Shown: positions 1 through 12,149, counted from the first letter of the stretch. The stretch is DNA of 64,000 nucleotides from Paulinella micropora (GCA_019918135.1 WBZZ01006783.1:25001-89000), one strand, 5' to 3'. Notes: generated by a model from the letters alone, not told the origin. A program made the numbers and translations.

Positions 1-54
1 CTGCACAAAAGTTTGTGAAACTGACCGGCATGATTTTGCATTTCCTCTTCAATA

Positions 55-103
<49 letters not shown>

Positions 104-368
104 GACACCGTGATAGCCCAGTGGTCAAGTTCTACCATTTGGGCCCTGTCGCCAGTTCGATTCCCGTCGGTGCCACCAGTATTTTCATTGAACATACCGA
201 TCCGTCTGGACCAGTGTTTTCATTGAACATACCGGTCCGTCTGGAAGTGTTGGAACTGCCCTTGCGGGGATGTCATTAGAGCCTATCGTCAATTCTTCGT
301 ACTCCCCTCACGGGTGAGACGATGGAGGCGCATGTGCAGAAATGCATCAGCCATTGACAGAGAAGCAC
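104..368 (+). mobile_element. tRNA-derived SINE, copy 1
   Basis: A tRNA-like head with a pol III A box (TAGCCCAGTGG, 114-124) and B box (GTTCGATTCCC, 155-165) ends in an acceptor-like GGTGCCACC. A tRNA-unrelated body of about 190 bp follows, containing a 36 bp internal duplication (ATTTTCATTGAACATACCG twice). The copy ends in GAGAAGCAC and a (TTA)n tail to about 404. An ATT tract also precedes it (57-100), as if it had inserted into the tail of an earlier copy. At least ten relatives occur in this window. Confidence 0.85.
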
Positions 369-405
<37 letters not shown>

Positions 406-407
406 GT

Positions 408-528
408 TGCTTGGAGCTGCCTTGCGGGGGTGTCAGTAGAGCCTATCGTCAAATCTTCGTACTCCCCTCACGGGTGAGACGATGGAGGCACATGTGCAGA
501 AATGCATTCGCCATTGACTGAGAAGCAC
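408..528 (+). mobile_element. 5'-truncated SINE, second subfamily
   Basis: Only the 3' body remains, from the GGAGCTGCC block to GAGAAGCAC, followed by a long (TTA)n tail (529-598). It has GTCAGTAGAGCC and TTCGCCATTGACTG where copies 1 and 3 have GTCATTAGAGCC and TCAGCCATTGACAG. The same variants occur in the copy at 61912-62149, so two subfamilies exist. The 5' truncation fits incomplete target-primed reverse transcription. Confidence 0.7.
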
Positions 529-598
<70 letters not shown>

Positions 599-692
599 GA
601 GTCTTTGGAGCGGAGCCGCGTCACCGAACGGCCCCGTGCTACCAATGGAGGCACATGTCCGACAGGATCAAAGGCCAATTGACTGATAAATC
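599..692 (+). mobile_element. 3'-end fragment of the LINE at 55-59.6 kb
   Basis: This 94 bp segment matches the reverse complement of about 55066-55162 (GAGTCTTTGGAGCGGAGCCG through CAATTGACTGATAAATC), which is the last coding and 3' end sequence of the LINE. It is followed by (TTA)n. It is a severely 5'-truncated LINE insertion lying between two SINE copies. Confidence 0.8.
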
Positions 693-721
693 TATTATTA
701 TTATTATTATTATTGTTATTA

Positions 722-782
<61 letters not shown>

Positions 783-783
783 G

Positions 784-1050
784 GACACCGTGATAGCCCA
801 GTGGTCAAGTTCTACCATCTGGGCCCTGTCGCCAGTTCGATTCCCGTCGGTGCCACCAGTATTTTCATTGAACATACCGGTCTATTTCTGGACCAGTATT
901 TTCATTGAACATACCGGCCCGTCTGGAAGTGTTGGAACTGCCCTTGCGGGGGTGTCATTAGAGCTTATCGTCAATTCTTCGTACTCCCCTCACGGGTGAG
1001 ACGATGGAGGCGCATGTGCAGAAATGCATCAGCCATTGACAGAGAAGCAC
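784..1050 (+). mobile_element. tRNA-derived SINE, copy 3
   Basis: Full-length copy with the same A and B boxes as copy 1, two ATTTTCATTGAACATACCG blocks, and a GAGAAGCAC end with a (TTA)n tail to about 1081. It starts directly at the end of the ATT tract that tails the LINE fragment (693-782). Confidence 0.85.
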
Positions 1051-1083
<33 letters not shown>

Positions 1084-1221
1084 GCATAGTTTAAAGAGGG
1101 GAGTATAGATACTAGCTTTAGTATAACTAGCTAGTGTGTGTGGCCTTCTATCAGTGAGCCTTTCTCTGTCCTTTTTTTTTTTTAGTGATTCCCTCTAACG
1201 GGAAGCGCTGCCATTTTTTTC

Positions 1222-4200
1222 ATGTGTATTTCAAACTTTAGGTATGCCATGCTGAGGGCTAGCAAGGCGCCGATATATGTGGCACACCGTGGTGGTGGCT
1301 ACGGAGTCTTTGCTGATAAATACCTTCCTCCTTCTTTTCAGCTTGGGCTCCTCGAACCAGGAGGAAAGTCTTTGCGTGCTGCAGATCATGCTGCATTTTC
1401 TGATCATTTCACTATGAAAATTGGGAGTTCCCTGCAAACAGGGATGCATCCAATTAAATTCATTAACGAATCGAGCAGGAATGCAATGCATCGCATCAAC
1501 TCTTCATCGCAAGGGTTCAACAAGCTCGACGATGACACTTGCCGACCGAACGTGAAGGTAAATTATGTTAGTTGTTACATACATCCATGCAATGTAAGTT
1601 TTTGTTACGTGTGTTGTATTTTTTCTATAAATATTGTTGTAAATAATGTCAGGTCAGCAAGGGTACTCCTATTGTGACTGTCACCACCGCAATATCGAAA
1701 GATCAAGAGATTTTGCTCAGCTATGCACCTAATCCAGACCTAGAGATAGCTACGCTGCCAAGCGATGCACATCCGGTCTGGTTGAAAGAGGCTGCCAAGG
1801 AAGGAGCTAAAATCCCAGTTTTCCTGTTCGAGACTGACATTGGTCATGTATGTTTCATCGTTCCTGAGAAAGAACATCCGCTTCCACTTAAGTCAATTTC
1901 CTTGCTTCATGAAGCAAAGGTTGAACTTTTAGCGTCGGTCAGCAGTATTAGTTCTGATGGAAAGCAACCGCTCTCCAGGTCATCATCTATTCCGCCGGAA
2001 AAAAAGAGGAAGCTTCTCGACAGCGTGTCCTCAATTTCAGATAGTCGCCGCACGCTTCTGCCCAGGGAAAGCTCGGACATTACAGTCATCACAGAAAAAT
2101 CAAGCTTGAGTGATGCACAGGTAAAAAATAAATAAATGAAAATTATTACTGAGAAGATTCTTTTTTACAGGCAGGTGTTCCTGACGTTGATGCTAACCTC
2201 GACAGCTGGAAACAGTCAGACAGTTCTACTGTCACTACAGGATATGATGTTAGTAGCTGCAGCAGCTCTAGACTATATCTTCCTACTGGCTCCATGGTAA
2301 TTTTTTTTCTCTACCTGTCTATGTTCATGCTGGTTAATGTTCATAAGCGATCTTGTTTGCGTAGAACGTCGACGAAGAGTGTTCAGATACGGATTCAAAC
2401 GGTGATGCTGCATCTATCAACCCTGGATTGCTTCCTCCTCTGGTCGGCGTGGACGATGCGGAATTATCCAACGAGCTTCGATTGAACTTCGACGAGCTTA
2501 TGGAATCGAATGAGCTGTTGTATAACATCATGAGATTATCACCAATTCCTTACAGCAGACCACGTAAGAATCCAACGCGCCCCTACACGATGAAAAGTCG
2601 CACGAAAGGTGCAGTGAAGCTTCAGAGACCGTCTGCGCTCCAAAAACTGTTGGGGATTACCTTCGCCGACTTGGACAGGGAAGTTAAGTCTGTCTGCTGC
2701 AAAAAGTGGAAGTGTTATTCATTTATCGACACGCGTGATGTGCTTTACACGAGAGCGAAGAATGCGTCATCGTCTCTCAGTGAGCTTTATTCTTGGGCAG
2801 CTTCGCAGCTTGAATCGTTTCAAACAAAAACTGGATCGTTTCAGTATATGTATTTAACGGAGGCTGTGTGCAAAGTAGCCTGGCAGCGTATCTACGGGAT
2901 CGGTGATAAAGTTTTGTCAAGAGCACACAAACTTCTTGCAAATAACACGAAGGTTTTGACAAAAAGCTACTCAACCGTTCCTGAAACAGAAGATGTGGTA
3001 GCAGTATTACTCTGCGAGAAGTTCATGGAGAGTTACCCGGAGATATGCAGCGACGGAATATGGAGGATGCAAGAAATGGCTCAGGACGCAGGAGTCCAAA
3101 ACTATGTTCGCGAGAATTGGAAAGATATGTGCCTTCGGTTTGGTTGTTCGAAACGAGTTGATCCAAATAATCCTCCGACAGACAATACGATCAACAAAGT
3201 TTGGCGCATGGATTTTCCGCACGTCAAGTTTGTCAGAGGTATTATGCATATTTTCGTTATCATTACTTATTACAGGTTTGTTTTGCAGAAGGAGATTTCT
3301 CAAAATGCGAGATCTGCACAGAGCTTGCTGCTGATCATTCTAACGGTTTCAGGACTGAAGTAGAAGCTCAAGAATGGCGTCGCCGTAGCAGGCTTCATCA
3401 CAAAATTCACAGGGCGTGCCGCGTTGCCAGCATGCAGCGCAAGAAGGCAGCACCAGCAGATTTTGCTGCCACAGTCATATCAGCCGATATGAAACCGCCA
3501 GTGAAGATCCCATCTTGCCGCCGCGCCGCGAAAGATTTCAAAGGAAAAATTGTGTTTCGCCTTTGCGTTGGAATCAATACCTGCTACACTACCGATACGC
3601 ATTTTATTCTGACGTACCTTGAAGGCGCGGTAGAACACGGCGCGAACAGCAACATTACTATGCTTGCCGCACTTTTACATTGGCAACTTTGGAACCCTCG
3701 CACAATGCAAGCGTGGAAATTATATCTTGAGTGGGACGGAGCTGGTGATAACACCGCGTGGGCGATGCTGGGTTTCCTTGGGCTCAATGTCGTTGACAGA
3801 GGAATCCGTTTCCAAGTAGAGTCACATCGCAAGCCACCAGGGCACGGGCACGATGGAGATGATCAGGAATTTCGAGTTATGGATATCGGGTGGAAGAGCA
3901 CCTTCCTGACAACTAACATCGCTCAAGCGTTATTAAAGCTCATTCTTGCATTCAAGAAGCAGCACAAGAAGAGGCATGTGCTGGTTGTTCTCGGATGTAA
4001 CTACGACTGGATGACTCATTTTAGCCCGTGTATGAACAAGAGTTTCAAAAACTACAACAAACCCTTGGCATATAGAATCACCAAGAAAGATCCTGACGCT
4101 TTGCCGACTGTAGAGATCGCTACTTGGGGAGACGCACAGGATTTTCATGGAGTGCGTGATGATCCCAGAGGAGAACCGATCAATTTGTTTATCGGACGCC

Positions 4201-4229
4201 CCGGTAATAATATTATCTATCTTTCTCTT

Positions 4230-4262
<33 letters not shown>

Positions 4263-5383
4263 CTCTCTCTCTCTTTCTCTCGTTCTATCTATCTATCTCT
4301 CTCTCTATTTATGACAGCGACCGACATGCCTCCCAAGCTTCCAGTCGGCTACTTCGTCAATCCGCGCCTGAAGAAGGATATTCGTGCTTTGGCTACTAAA
4401 TACCTAGGGCCGGATGAGCGAGCACATGTGGAGGAAATGTTAGCAGGTGGAAATTTGACCAGAGTAGAGGTGGATGGAGATTACTTCGAAGGCGGCCTGC
4501 CCGGCCGTCCTGCTCATATGTCCTGTGTCGATGCAAAAGGCAAGGAATGGAGAGCAGAATTTCGATTGATCGACGAGCTACCTGTAAATTGGATGGAGTT
4601 GCCTCAAGAACGACAGGAGAAAATGAACGCACTTACGCGTTTGACCGATGAAGAGCTGCTGTCCTTACCACGCACTTATTTTGTTAATGAAGGACGTCCT
4701 CCAGCTCACCCGAGATGGCGTGGTGCAAGACAGCTTACTAGCGAAGAAAAGCAGGAGCAGGATTTAGCATTTGGAAATGCTTCTGAGCCTTGGCGGAAAA
4801 TTCTCACGTTGCTAAGATCGTCAGAGGAAAAAAAGCAATTTGCGTCCAAGCAGATGGTAGTTAGCGAATTGAAATCATGGATGAGAATGCATGGTGTTGC
4901 AACGCAAAACTCCGATCGGAAACAGTTCAAGAAGGCAGAGCTTATTGAACAAGCGTGGAACCATTTCGAACGATGCGACTGTGGGTTCCCTGAGGAAGAA
5001 GAGCTTGGTGCTGCTCAGCCTGCAGAACCAGTGGCAGATTCAGAGGATGACTTATCTGATACTTCATCTTCCAGTTCATCAACTGACTCATCGTCTGATC
5101 GATCTTCTGGTTCAGAGGAAGAAAAGCATGGTATTAGTTTTCTTCTTCTTCTTCTTCTTCTTCTTCTTCTTCTTCTTCTTCTTCTTCTTCTTCTTCTTCT
5201 TCTTCTTCTTCTTCTTCTTGTTCTTCTCCTCCTTAACATGATGCTATCCATATTGTAGATGATTCAGATCGCTCCGACGCAAGTCGGAGAATGCGTAACT
5301 CAGGAATCCGTTTGCGCGGACGTCGCCGCGCACGTCGTGCTGCGGGTGGACGTGGACGTGGACGTGGACGTGGTCGTATGTGA
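1222..5383 (+). CDS. Multi-exon chimeric protein: SET-like, DDE/DUF7869-like, SAP-like, RG-rich tail
   Basis: Seven exons join in frame: 1222-1557, 1653-2120, 2171-2296, 2365-3231, 3276-4203, 4318-5130, 5259-5383, giving about 1220 codons with no internal stop. All introns are GT-AG, 44-127 nt; two are microsatellites, (TC)n/(TA)n at 4204-4317 and (CTT)n at 5131-5258. The N-terminus looks like a SET domain: GGYGVFADKYLPP, then FINESS, RPNVKV and ISKDQEILLSYAP. The middle (exons 4-5) has a CxxC pair (KCEICTE) and a WDGAGDNTAW block followed by GHGHDGDD, like the D-N and GHxHxDxD signatures of DUF7869/DDE transposase-like proteins. A SAP-like helix pair (MVVSELKSWMRMHG...KKAELIEQA) precedes an acidic Ser run and a C-terminal GRGRGRGR tail. 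The domain calls are by eye. It could be a domesticated transposon protein with a nucleic-acid-binding tail. The start may be Met 1222 or Met 1249. Confidence 0.7.
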
Positions 5384-5908
5384 TTATTTTTTTTGAATGA
5401 ATTTTTCTGGGTCCGACTTTTTCATAATGGTTTTTGTCTAGGGCAACTGCAACTGTAACGCTTCTTCTAAAAACTGAAATTAGAAATTTGTTTAACTCTG
5501 ATAATGCACCAGAATCTGATGTGAAGCGTCCTCCCTCCGACCCATTCCCCCCCCCCACCCCCCCCCCTCCCCCCTCTACGTACCAGCGTACGTCACAGCG
5601 GGCAAACAGAATTTTTTGAAGGTAAAACCATGTCTTAATATAGTAAAATGCTTAATATAAGCAAGAATAAACAGTAAAAGCAAATTCTGCATGTTCGGCA
5701 TTGTTATCATCATAGATTCATGGTAGCCGGGACTACGAAAAAGTAGAAAAATTACCGTGTCGGACCGGTTCCTGCCCACCTCTGAAGATGAAGTTAAAGT
5801 GTATTACAATTAATAAAAACATATTTTAATATTATTTTTATATGTTCTGCAATCAGGGAATTCATTTCCTTTCATTTCCACACGTTTTCAAAAAAGTCCA
5901 TATACTTC
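5384..5908. other. Intergenic stretch, no gene seen
   Basis: AT-rich spacer between the chimeric gene and the retroelement. It contains a C-rich tract at about 5539-5575. No coding, RNA or repeat signal was recognised, and no LTR was identified here. Confidence 0.5.
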
Positions 5909-6235
5909 ATGGAAAATTTCGGAAAAAGGGATACCCCCAAGATTGTCGAATGTTTAGTTATACCGCATATTGACCATGCATTACCCCCACACACAGACAA
6001 TATGTATACTGTCACCATTCACAGCACAGAACTCTGTAGTGCTCCCGGGCCCACGGGATGGCCCAAGCGTTGCTCCGGCGGTCGTAAGCCAGATGGGAGT
6101 AACGCCCTTGGTGGACCCGGACAAGCTTGGTGATGCTCAACGCCGGAGGGCGCGCAGGTATGCTGAGATGGAGCTGCAACAAGCACTCATCTCGACAGCC
6201 GAACCCCAGGACCTCCCGCAGCGGAGGCAAGGGAC

Positions 6236-6673
6236 ATGAGCTACACCCGTCTATTCTGGCGGGAGCTCAACGCCCACCTGGACACCGGTAACGATAGCAT
6301 GGCACAAATCACCTTCGCGGGTAAAAGATTTATAAATAAATTCGGAAAGTTATTTGATTTCACGCGCGAGGGGAAGCTCGGATATATCCGGGGTGCTAAC
6401 GACGGAAGAAGTGCGATCATTGGTCGTATTCCGTTGAAGGTGGAATTTCCGACTGGCATGACATACACAATACACTTCTTGGTGGTGCCAGATTTCCCGG
6501 GAACAATAGTGCTGGGTAAACCTGATCTGAAGATGATGGAAGCTCAGCTTTTATTGGGGCAGGATGTTATTAAGTATGGAAGGGGCCGACATGTGGCGGA
6601 ATACCCCATACTTAACCCTAGTCCAAAACGTCCGGTAGATCACCCGTATAGGGGGAGAGCGCAGGTGACTTGA
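6236..6673 (+). pseudogene. Retropepsin-like aspartic protease region
   Basis: HLDTGNDSMAQITF near residue 15 gives the D-T-G active-site triad of retroviral-type proteases. A flap-like stretch and FPGTIVLGKPDLK follow, as expected at the protease end. It lies directly before the linker and RT. The ORF overlaps the next fragment (6670) by a few bases, consistent with one original polyprotein now split. Confidence 0.6.
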
Positions 6674-7510
6674 TCCCACCCGCACCCCCCATACCGCATG
6701 ATATACGGACACAACAGCGTGTTACGCCCGCTGGCACAGCATGGGTATACAGGAATGTTTACGTCCCGGAGCTGACCGGCCCATGGGCGGGCTTCGAGGA
6801 TTTAGCAGCTGAGCGCGAGGCCCAAATCTTGCTGCTGCGGAAGCAGGATGAATCATGGCACGGCTTTGACCAAACCTACTTATATGGGGGTGGGCAGAAA
6901 CGGCCACATGAATTCAGAGGGGTCAAATCGAGCTTGGTTTTCCATGCATCTAAACGCCTCACAGAGGACGATAATGTGATGGAAAAGTTAAAACTATGGT
7001 ATAAGGGATCGGAGCCCATACAAACCGAGAACCTATCGAAGGTGCCGAAACTCCTGGCTGACAGGTTGGGTCGGGGCGAAGACATCATCATTATACCCGA
7101 TACACCCCACCGTGATGTGGTGGAGGGTTGTATTGTATAGGGTGGTCGATGACCCAATACCGATACCTAGTCGACAGGCTAAACCACTCATGGCATTCCG
7201 ATTAGGATCAAGGCAGGATGGTCTGGCATACAGAACCAAACTATTGATCCGAAAGGTGGATGACATGCGGGAGATTGCCTTTCAGATCTTTCCGGGGTTC
7301 TTTCACAAGTCGGCAGCGAAACAATACGCCGATATGTTAGTAGAACTTCAGGAATTTGCAACATGGGACAACCAGTCCACCACGCGATACCCAGGCAGGG
7401 ACGCGAAAGATGAGGTTGAGGATCCGGACTCTATCTTAGAGTACCCGGATGACCCGAGAGACCAGAAACCGGTCGAAGAGATCATCGACGAAGTCGTGGC
7501 GCGACAGTAA
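6670..7510 (+). pseudogene. Retroelement polyprotein linker fragments
   Basis: Two overlapping open stretches (6670-7140 and 7112-7510) encode protein between protease and RT. No domain was recognised. The second is rich in Asp/Glu toward its end (DEVEDPDSILEYPDDP). They are assigned to the retroelement by position only. Confidence 0.45.
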
Positions 7511-7614
7511 GGGTCACCAGACTTTGTTCGGGATCTCAAGGCTCAGTTTCTGAAGAATAAGACACTTTTTGGATCCCTTGTAGCCGGCGGCGTGACGCTA
7601 AGATAGAGCGACAA

Positions 7615-8217
7615 GTGGGACAGACGATGCCTCGTCTCCGCGGATCGCGCCTCAGTTACAAGGAGGAGCATATCTGCGAGGAAATGATCCAAGATATGTT
7701 GGCTAAACGGCTAATAGAACCGTCATGGTCGGAGTACCGATCACCGGTTCGGCTTGCGCCAAAGCCGGATGGCAAGCAACGATTTTGCATCAATTACACG
7801 AGGCTCAATAAGATCATCAAGAGCGTTGAGGCGCCAATCCCCCGTATGCGGGATGGCCTCAACCGACTCCGGGATGCTAAGTTCTTTACAAAGCTAGATT
7901 TGAAGAATGGATTCTGGAACATCCCTTTGGATGTGGAGAGTCGGGCACTGACGGCCTTCGCCGTCGGCGGGAGACTGTACCAGTGGAGAGTCCTCCTGAT
8001 GGGATTGAAAACTGCCCCGGCTATCTTTCAGGATTGCATGAATCAGGCTCTGTCCGACCCGAAGTACGGTGATCCGAAGTTCACCGAAACTTACGGACAT
8101 ACTAACCAGTATAGCTTTTGTTACATCGATGATATCGTTATTTATTCAAAGACAGAAGCGGAGCACCTGGCTCACGTGTCGGACATCTTGAGACGCCTAG
8201 AAGCCTTCGGCCGTTGA
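7615..8217 (+). pseudogene. Reverse transcriptase fingers/palm
   Basis: Classic Ty3/Gypsy RT motifs occur in order: SPVRLAPKPDGKQRFCINY, then FFTKLDLKNGFWNIPL (first catalytic Asp), the Gypsy-type QWRVLLMGLKTAPAIFQ, and the YIDD catalytic box (residues about 172-175). The frame ends within the connection region; the sequence continues in another frame with a DYLGYRVKDGVIVLKPEK thumb block. It is a Ty3-type RT by motif spacing and is inactive because of the frameshifts. Confidence 0.88.
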
Positions 8218-8870
8218 ACCTAGAGAAGTGTTCGTTCGCTAAGGACCACATCGATTATCTAGGGTACAGAGTCAAGGATGGGGTAATAGTGTTGAAGCCG
8301 GAGAAGCGGGACGCTATCCGTTCCCTTCCACGCCCAACACACGCACAGCGCTGCATTCCTTCCTCTGTATGACACAGGTGTACTCGGAGTTTATTCCGAA
8401 CTTCCAGGACTTTGTCAAACCATTACGGGACTTCTGCCTTCACAGCGACCCGGATGGCGAATGGCCGCCAAAGGCGGCGGAGGTATACACAAAGCTCAAG
8501 GAGGCGTTGACACGAGACCCCCTCACAGAGGGCGGATCAGTCTTCGTTCTCCCCGACTTTGAGAAGCGTTTGTTGTAGCAACTGACGCGTCGAAATACGC
8601 GGTCGGGGCCGTCTTACAACAATACGATTCTGACCACAAACAGTTGAGACCGATCATGTTCGTCAGCAAGAAGTTGACGCCCGAACAAGTCAACTACTGC
8701 ACCAGACAACGCGAAGCATTGGCGATAGTTTGGGCGTTCAGTCGGCTCCGAACATATTGATTCAAACAGATCATGCCAACCTTAGATGGCTCATGGACCG
8801 AGAACATACGGGACGACTGGCCCGATGGCAGTCGGAGCTGGCCTTGTATGATTTCACCATCGAGTAAATT
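8218..8870 (+). pseudogene. RT thumb/connection and RNase H remnants
   Basis: Fragments in shifting frames follow the RT. 8369-8578 encodes a connection-like PNFQDFVKPLRDFC segment. After a stop, a start of Ty3-type RNase H (TDASKYAVGAVLQQY) and a REALAIVWAFSRLR block are visible. At least three disruptions occur in 650 bp. Confidence 0.7.
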
Positions 8871-8909
8871 AAATCTAAATAAAATACGGTCCCAGATAGC
8901 CTATCACGG

Positions 8910-10230
8910 ATGGATCGGGTGAAAGGCTCTGTAGGCGACGGATTAGACCGCTTTGCATTAGAAACTCCCACGGCCTGCCTAGTCGGATGGACAGCCGATG
9001 ATGACTGGACGGCCACGGAGCATACAGCACATTTCAAAGACACGTTGCTGGCGGGGATGGCACACATGGCCACCAACGCGCAAAGCTGGACACCGGGATA
9101 TAGACCCGATTCTCAAGCTGGACTGTTGGACCAGCTGCAATGCATACGTCGCGTGTGCTGCGCGCAACACGAAGCTGAGGACTGGCAAGACCTGCTGGAG
9201 GAGATCGACACCCAGTCGGACATCCTCAGCGAGGGAGATATAAGGCCGGGTCAGACCCATGAACATGAACACTCCTTTAACGCATTTTTCGCGTATAGGA
9301 CGCAGTCGTTCTGGGTACCCCAGCATGTTCACCCTGAAAGGTCGGGGATTATCGCGGCTGCCGAGCGAACACACCGAACAGAGGGGCCTATAAGCCTAGT
9401 CACCAGTGCTCTCCAGCTGGATGACATGGATATGACGGTGGCGAGCCCCGAGGTGTTTTGTCAGTTGGCAAAGAGCTCTAAGGAATGGGGCCCCTTCATT
9501 GCTCACGCTATTGACCCGATAGCAAACCCTGAGACGAGAGAAATAAGAGCCCATAAGAAAACGATGACCTGGCATGATAACCTCCTGTGGTATAAGGGGG
9601 CAGTGCCAGGCGGTAAGTGGGAAAAGACGCCTTCAAAGTGGATACTGTGGGTACCAACCCAGTTACGCAAGGCGATCCTTTTAGCCACTTACCGCTCTGC
9701 TCTCAAATCACACACGGAAAGGGATAAAATGTCATGGTTTATTTCACGCAGGTTTTGGTGGCATGGCATGCAGAAATCCATTGCCGACACAGTCGACACA
9801 TGCGAACACTGCAAGCAAACCAAGACACCACATAACAACGCTCAGAGCGGCCTTTATGGCAAATACAAGCTTGTTGAGAACCTATTCGAAACTTTGCATG
9901 TTGATTACGTAGGACCGCTACCGCGAGCGGAGACCCACAATTATCGGTACATCCTGACAGCCATAGACCGCTTCTCGAATTATGTGTTCGCGGTACCAGT
10001 TGTGGAAAAGGATGCGGAATCGACATGCGAGGCCCTGGTCGACCATGTCTTCCGATATACCGGAGTGCCGAAAAATGTGTACAGCGATCGGGGATCGGAG
10101 TTTACAAATGAACTCTCCGCTCGGCTGTCCACAGTGTGGGGCTTTTAGTGGAAATACGTAACTGCCTATTCACCAGAGAGCAACGGCAAAATTGAGAGGG
10201 TCCATAGACCGCTCAAGGCCGCGCTCCAGT
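8910..10230 (+). pseudogene. Retroviral-type integrase
   Basis: After a linker rich in His/Asp, CEHCKQTK gives the Cys pair of an HHCC zinc-binding region. The catalytic core follows: LHVDYVGPL (first Asp), FSNYVFAVPV, YSDRGSEF (second Asp). After an in-frame stop at 10146-10148, YSPESNGKIER carries the catalytic Glu. Other in-frame breaks follow. It belongs to the retroelement, downstream of RNase H. Confidence 0.85.
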
Positions 10231-10280
10231 AGTATTGTCGCGATAATCAGCACATATGGCATAAGGCCTTACATTCTTTT

Positions 10281-11523
10281 GTGTTCTCCATGAACAACAC
10301 CGCATCGAGGGCATTGGGCGGAAAAGCCACGGGCGCTTCCCCAAATCTCCTGGTATACGGGCAGCACTTGAGGATTCCGGAGGAGCTGGTGTTACCAAAC
10401 CTCCCGGAAGGAGGCTTTTTGGAGCATGATGAGCTGATGGCCTGTCGCCTACAAGTCATGGCGGAAGCCAGACACTACGTCATGAAGGCGCGGGAGGCCG
10501 AAGAGGCTTACAAACAAAACCAGCAGACGCCGAACAAAGTCAAGTATGAGTCGGGGGAATACCATAAAGGGGACTAGTCTTCCTGTACGTGCCCCAGGTA
10601 CCCAACTTGGTTAGCGTCAAACTCTTCCCGATGTGGCCAGGCCCTTACACTGTCGTAGAACAAGTAGGTGCTTTGACATACCGAATACAGGGAAAGGGTA
10701 AGACGCTAGTAGTACATGTACGGCGGCTGATGCGTTTTAACCCCACGCTGGATCGTAACAAAACGATGACGGAAGCGGTACAGAAGCTGGAACACAGTCT
10801 AAGGTCGCCGCCCAAGCGCCGAGACAAGACGGCCGAGGCGAAAGAGAACCCGACACAGCCCTTGCCGGCCGTAGCCGAGGGGAATGATGCGAATAACAAC
10901 GAAGCCGAAAAAGTCGCGGCTGAACAAGCCGACGCTTCCGAGGGGGACGTTATCGCGCCAGGACCGAACAGCCACCTGCAGTCGGAACAGGAGGAGAAGG
11001 TTGGACCGGTGCCAAGACGCCCACCAGCTGAATCAAAGCTGAGGTCGGCCGTCGACGTGAAAACCATGCACTGGCACGTCGGAAAGATATACCTTCTTCG
11101 GCCACCAGAGGCACATATCGGCGACGATTGCCTCAACGATTTCTTCCTCATGAAAGTGAGAGGATGGGAGCCGCAGACTCGGGTCACGCGCACAAGCAAG
11201 GCGATCAAAGCCGAGCCGCCCGTACTGCAGTTCTATCGATCACACCAGGACCTCGACGAGCCGGAATCGCGGACTTTTATCCGGTATACCGCGACTCACG
11301 TTCTGGAAAGGCATCACGGACAAGTCCGAAGGCTACACGCCGTGGCAAATACAGGCGTGGCCTAGGATGGTGCTGGATTACCCATTCGATCTACAGCACG
11401 GTCGAATCCCCCTACGGGTGTGGGATGAGATAGTAGCCGAGGGCATAGCGACCCATTTCATCGGGGCACCACCACCAGCCAAATATAAGAAAGCCAAATT
11501 AGGCAGGCAAAGAGGCGCAAGCT
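10281..11523 (+). pseudogene. Integrase C-terminal region and retroelement 3' coding
   Basis: Fragments at 10281-10577, 10589-11365 and a final shifted frame ending at 11523 (...KKAKLGRQRGAS) encode the end of the polyprotein. FPMWPGPYTVVEQVGALTYR matches the beta-barrel segment found after Gypsy integrases (WxGPYxVxxxxGxxxYxL). An Ala/Glu-rich spacer follows. No convincing chromodomain was seen. Confidence 0.6.
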
Positions 11524-11822
11524 AGCCTAGCTCAGCATGCCGTGTGACACCTCACAAGCATAGTTAACGCGGGTAGTATGCGAGATCCAATTTGAAAGAC
11601 CAATACTGGGTAGAAGAGGTCGGAAAAATTATTTCGTGAATGGGATTTGCTTTTTTTAGGGGGGGGGGGAGGGAGGGAAGGAAAAATTACAAAAAGGTTT
11701 GTTTTTAGCTTTGCAAAGGCAGTTTTGTGATACTTCGTATATCGCAAATATAAAAATTGATAGGAATACGTAATGGAATTTGGTTTGTGTTGGGTTGACT
11801 ATAGAGTACAGAATTTTGAAAA

Positions 11823-11845
11823 GTCGGAGTAGACCCTACTCCGAC
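11823..11845. repeat. Fold-back stem H1
   Basis: GTCGGAGTAG and CTACTCCGAC form a perfect 10 bp stem with a 3 nt loop. Confidence 0.7.
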
Positions 11846-12033
11846 CTTTGTTTTGTGTGCACATAATTAAAAGTATCTGAGAGGGGGAAACCTTACTGAA
11901 AAGGTCAACTAGGTCGCATCTGTTTGCGCTGCCGTTTTCAGAAGAACTATCGGCAGCTCAAACAGACTGCACAGCAACAGTAATCCACGCCAAGCGCACA
12001 AGTAACGCAGAAGCCTATCGTACAACCTGTGTA

Positions 12034-12108
12034 AGTCTTCGTATGTTTCCACGGGTAGGTTATACGACCAGCTAGTATCATGACACGACGTGGAAACATA
12101 CGAGGACT
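12034..12108. repeat. Fold-back stem H2
   Basis: Two 20 nt arms (12034-12053 and 12089-12108) are complementary except for one position, which would be a G-U pair in RNA. The loop is 35 nt. Confidence 0.75.
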
Positions 12109-12149
12109 GCCAGTGGTACTTGTAATATCAGACTAGACCATCCGCGGCC

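Larger units (their letters stand above)
5909..11523 (+). mobile_element. Decayed Ty3/Gypsy-like LTR retroelement interior
   Basis: Coding fragments in the order protease, reverse transcriptase, RNase H, integrase define a Ty3/Gypsy-type polyprotein. The frame is broken many times (near 7140, 7510, 8217, 8350, 8578, 8758 and 10146). No pair of long terminal repeats was found by eye, so the limits are those of recognisable coding sequence. The GC content is higher than in the viral block further right. Confidence 0.8.

Noticed and set aside
104-178. Functional tRNA genes in the tRNA-like heads
   Set aside because: The acceptor stem has mismatches, every copy continues into the same body and ATT tail, and copies are dispersed. 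These are SINE heads.
433-678. ORFs of poly-Ile, poly-Tyr, poly-Leu or poly-Asn over ATT tracts
   Set aside because: Translations of microsatellites within SINE tails, open in several frames by composition only.
5015-5251. Poly-Arg or poly-Leu ORFs over the CTT tract
   Set aside because: The tract is an intron with GT-AG ends joining two in-frame exons of the chimeric gene.
5400-12000. LTR pair flanking the Ty3/Gypsy-like element
   Set aside because: No matching direct repeats could be seen on the two sides of the coding region.
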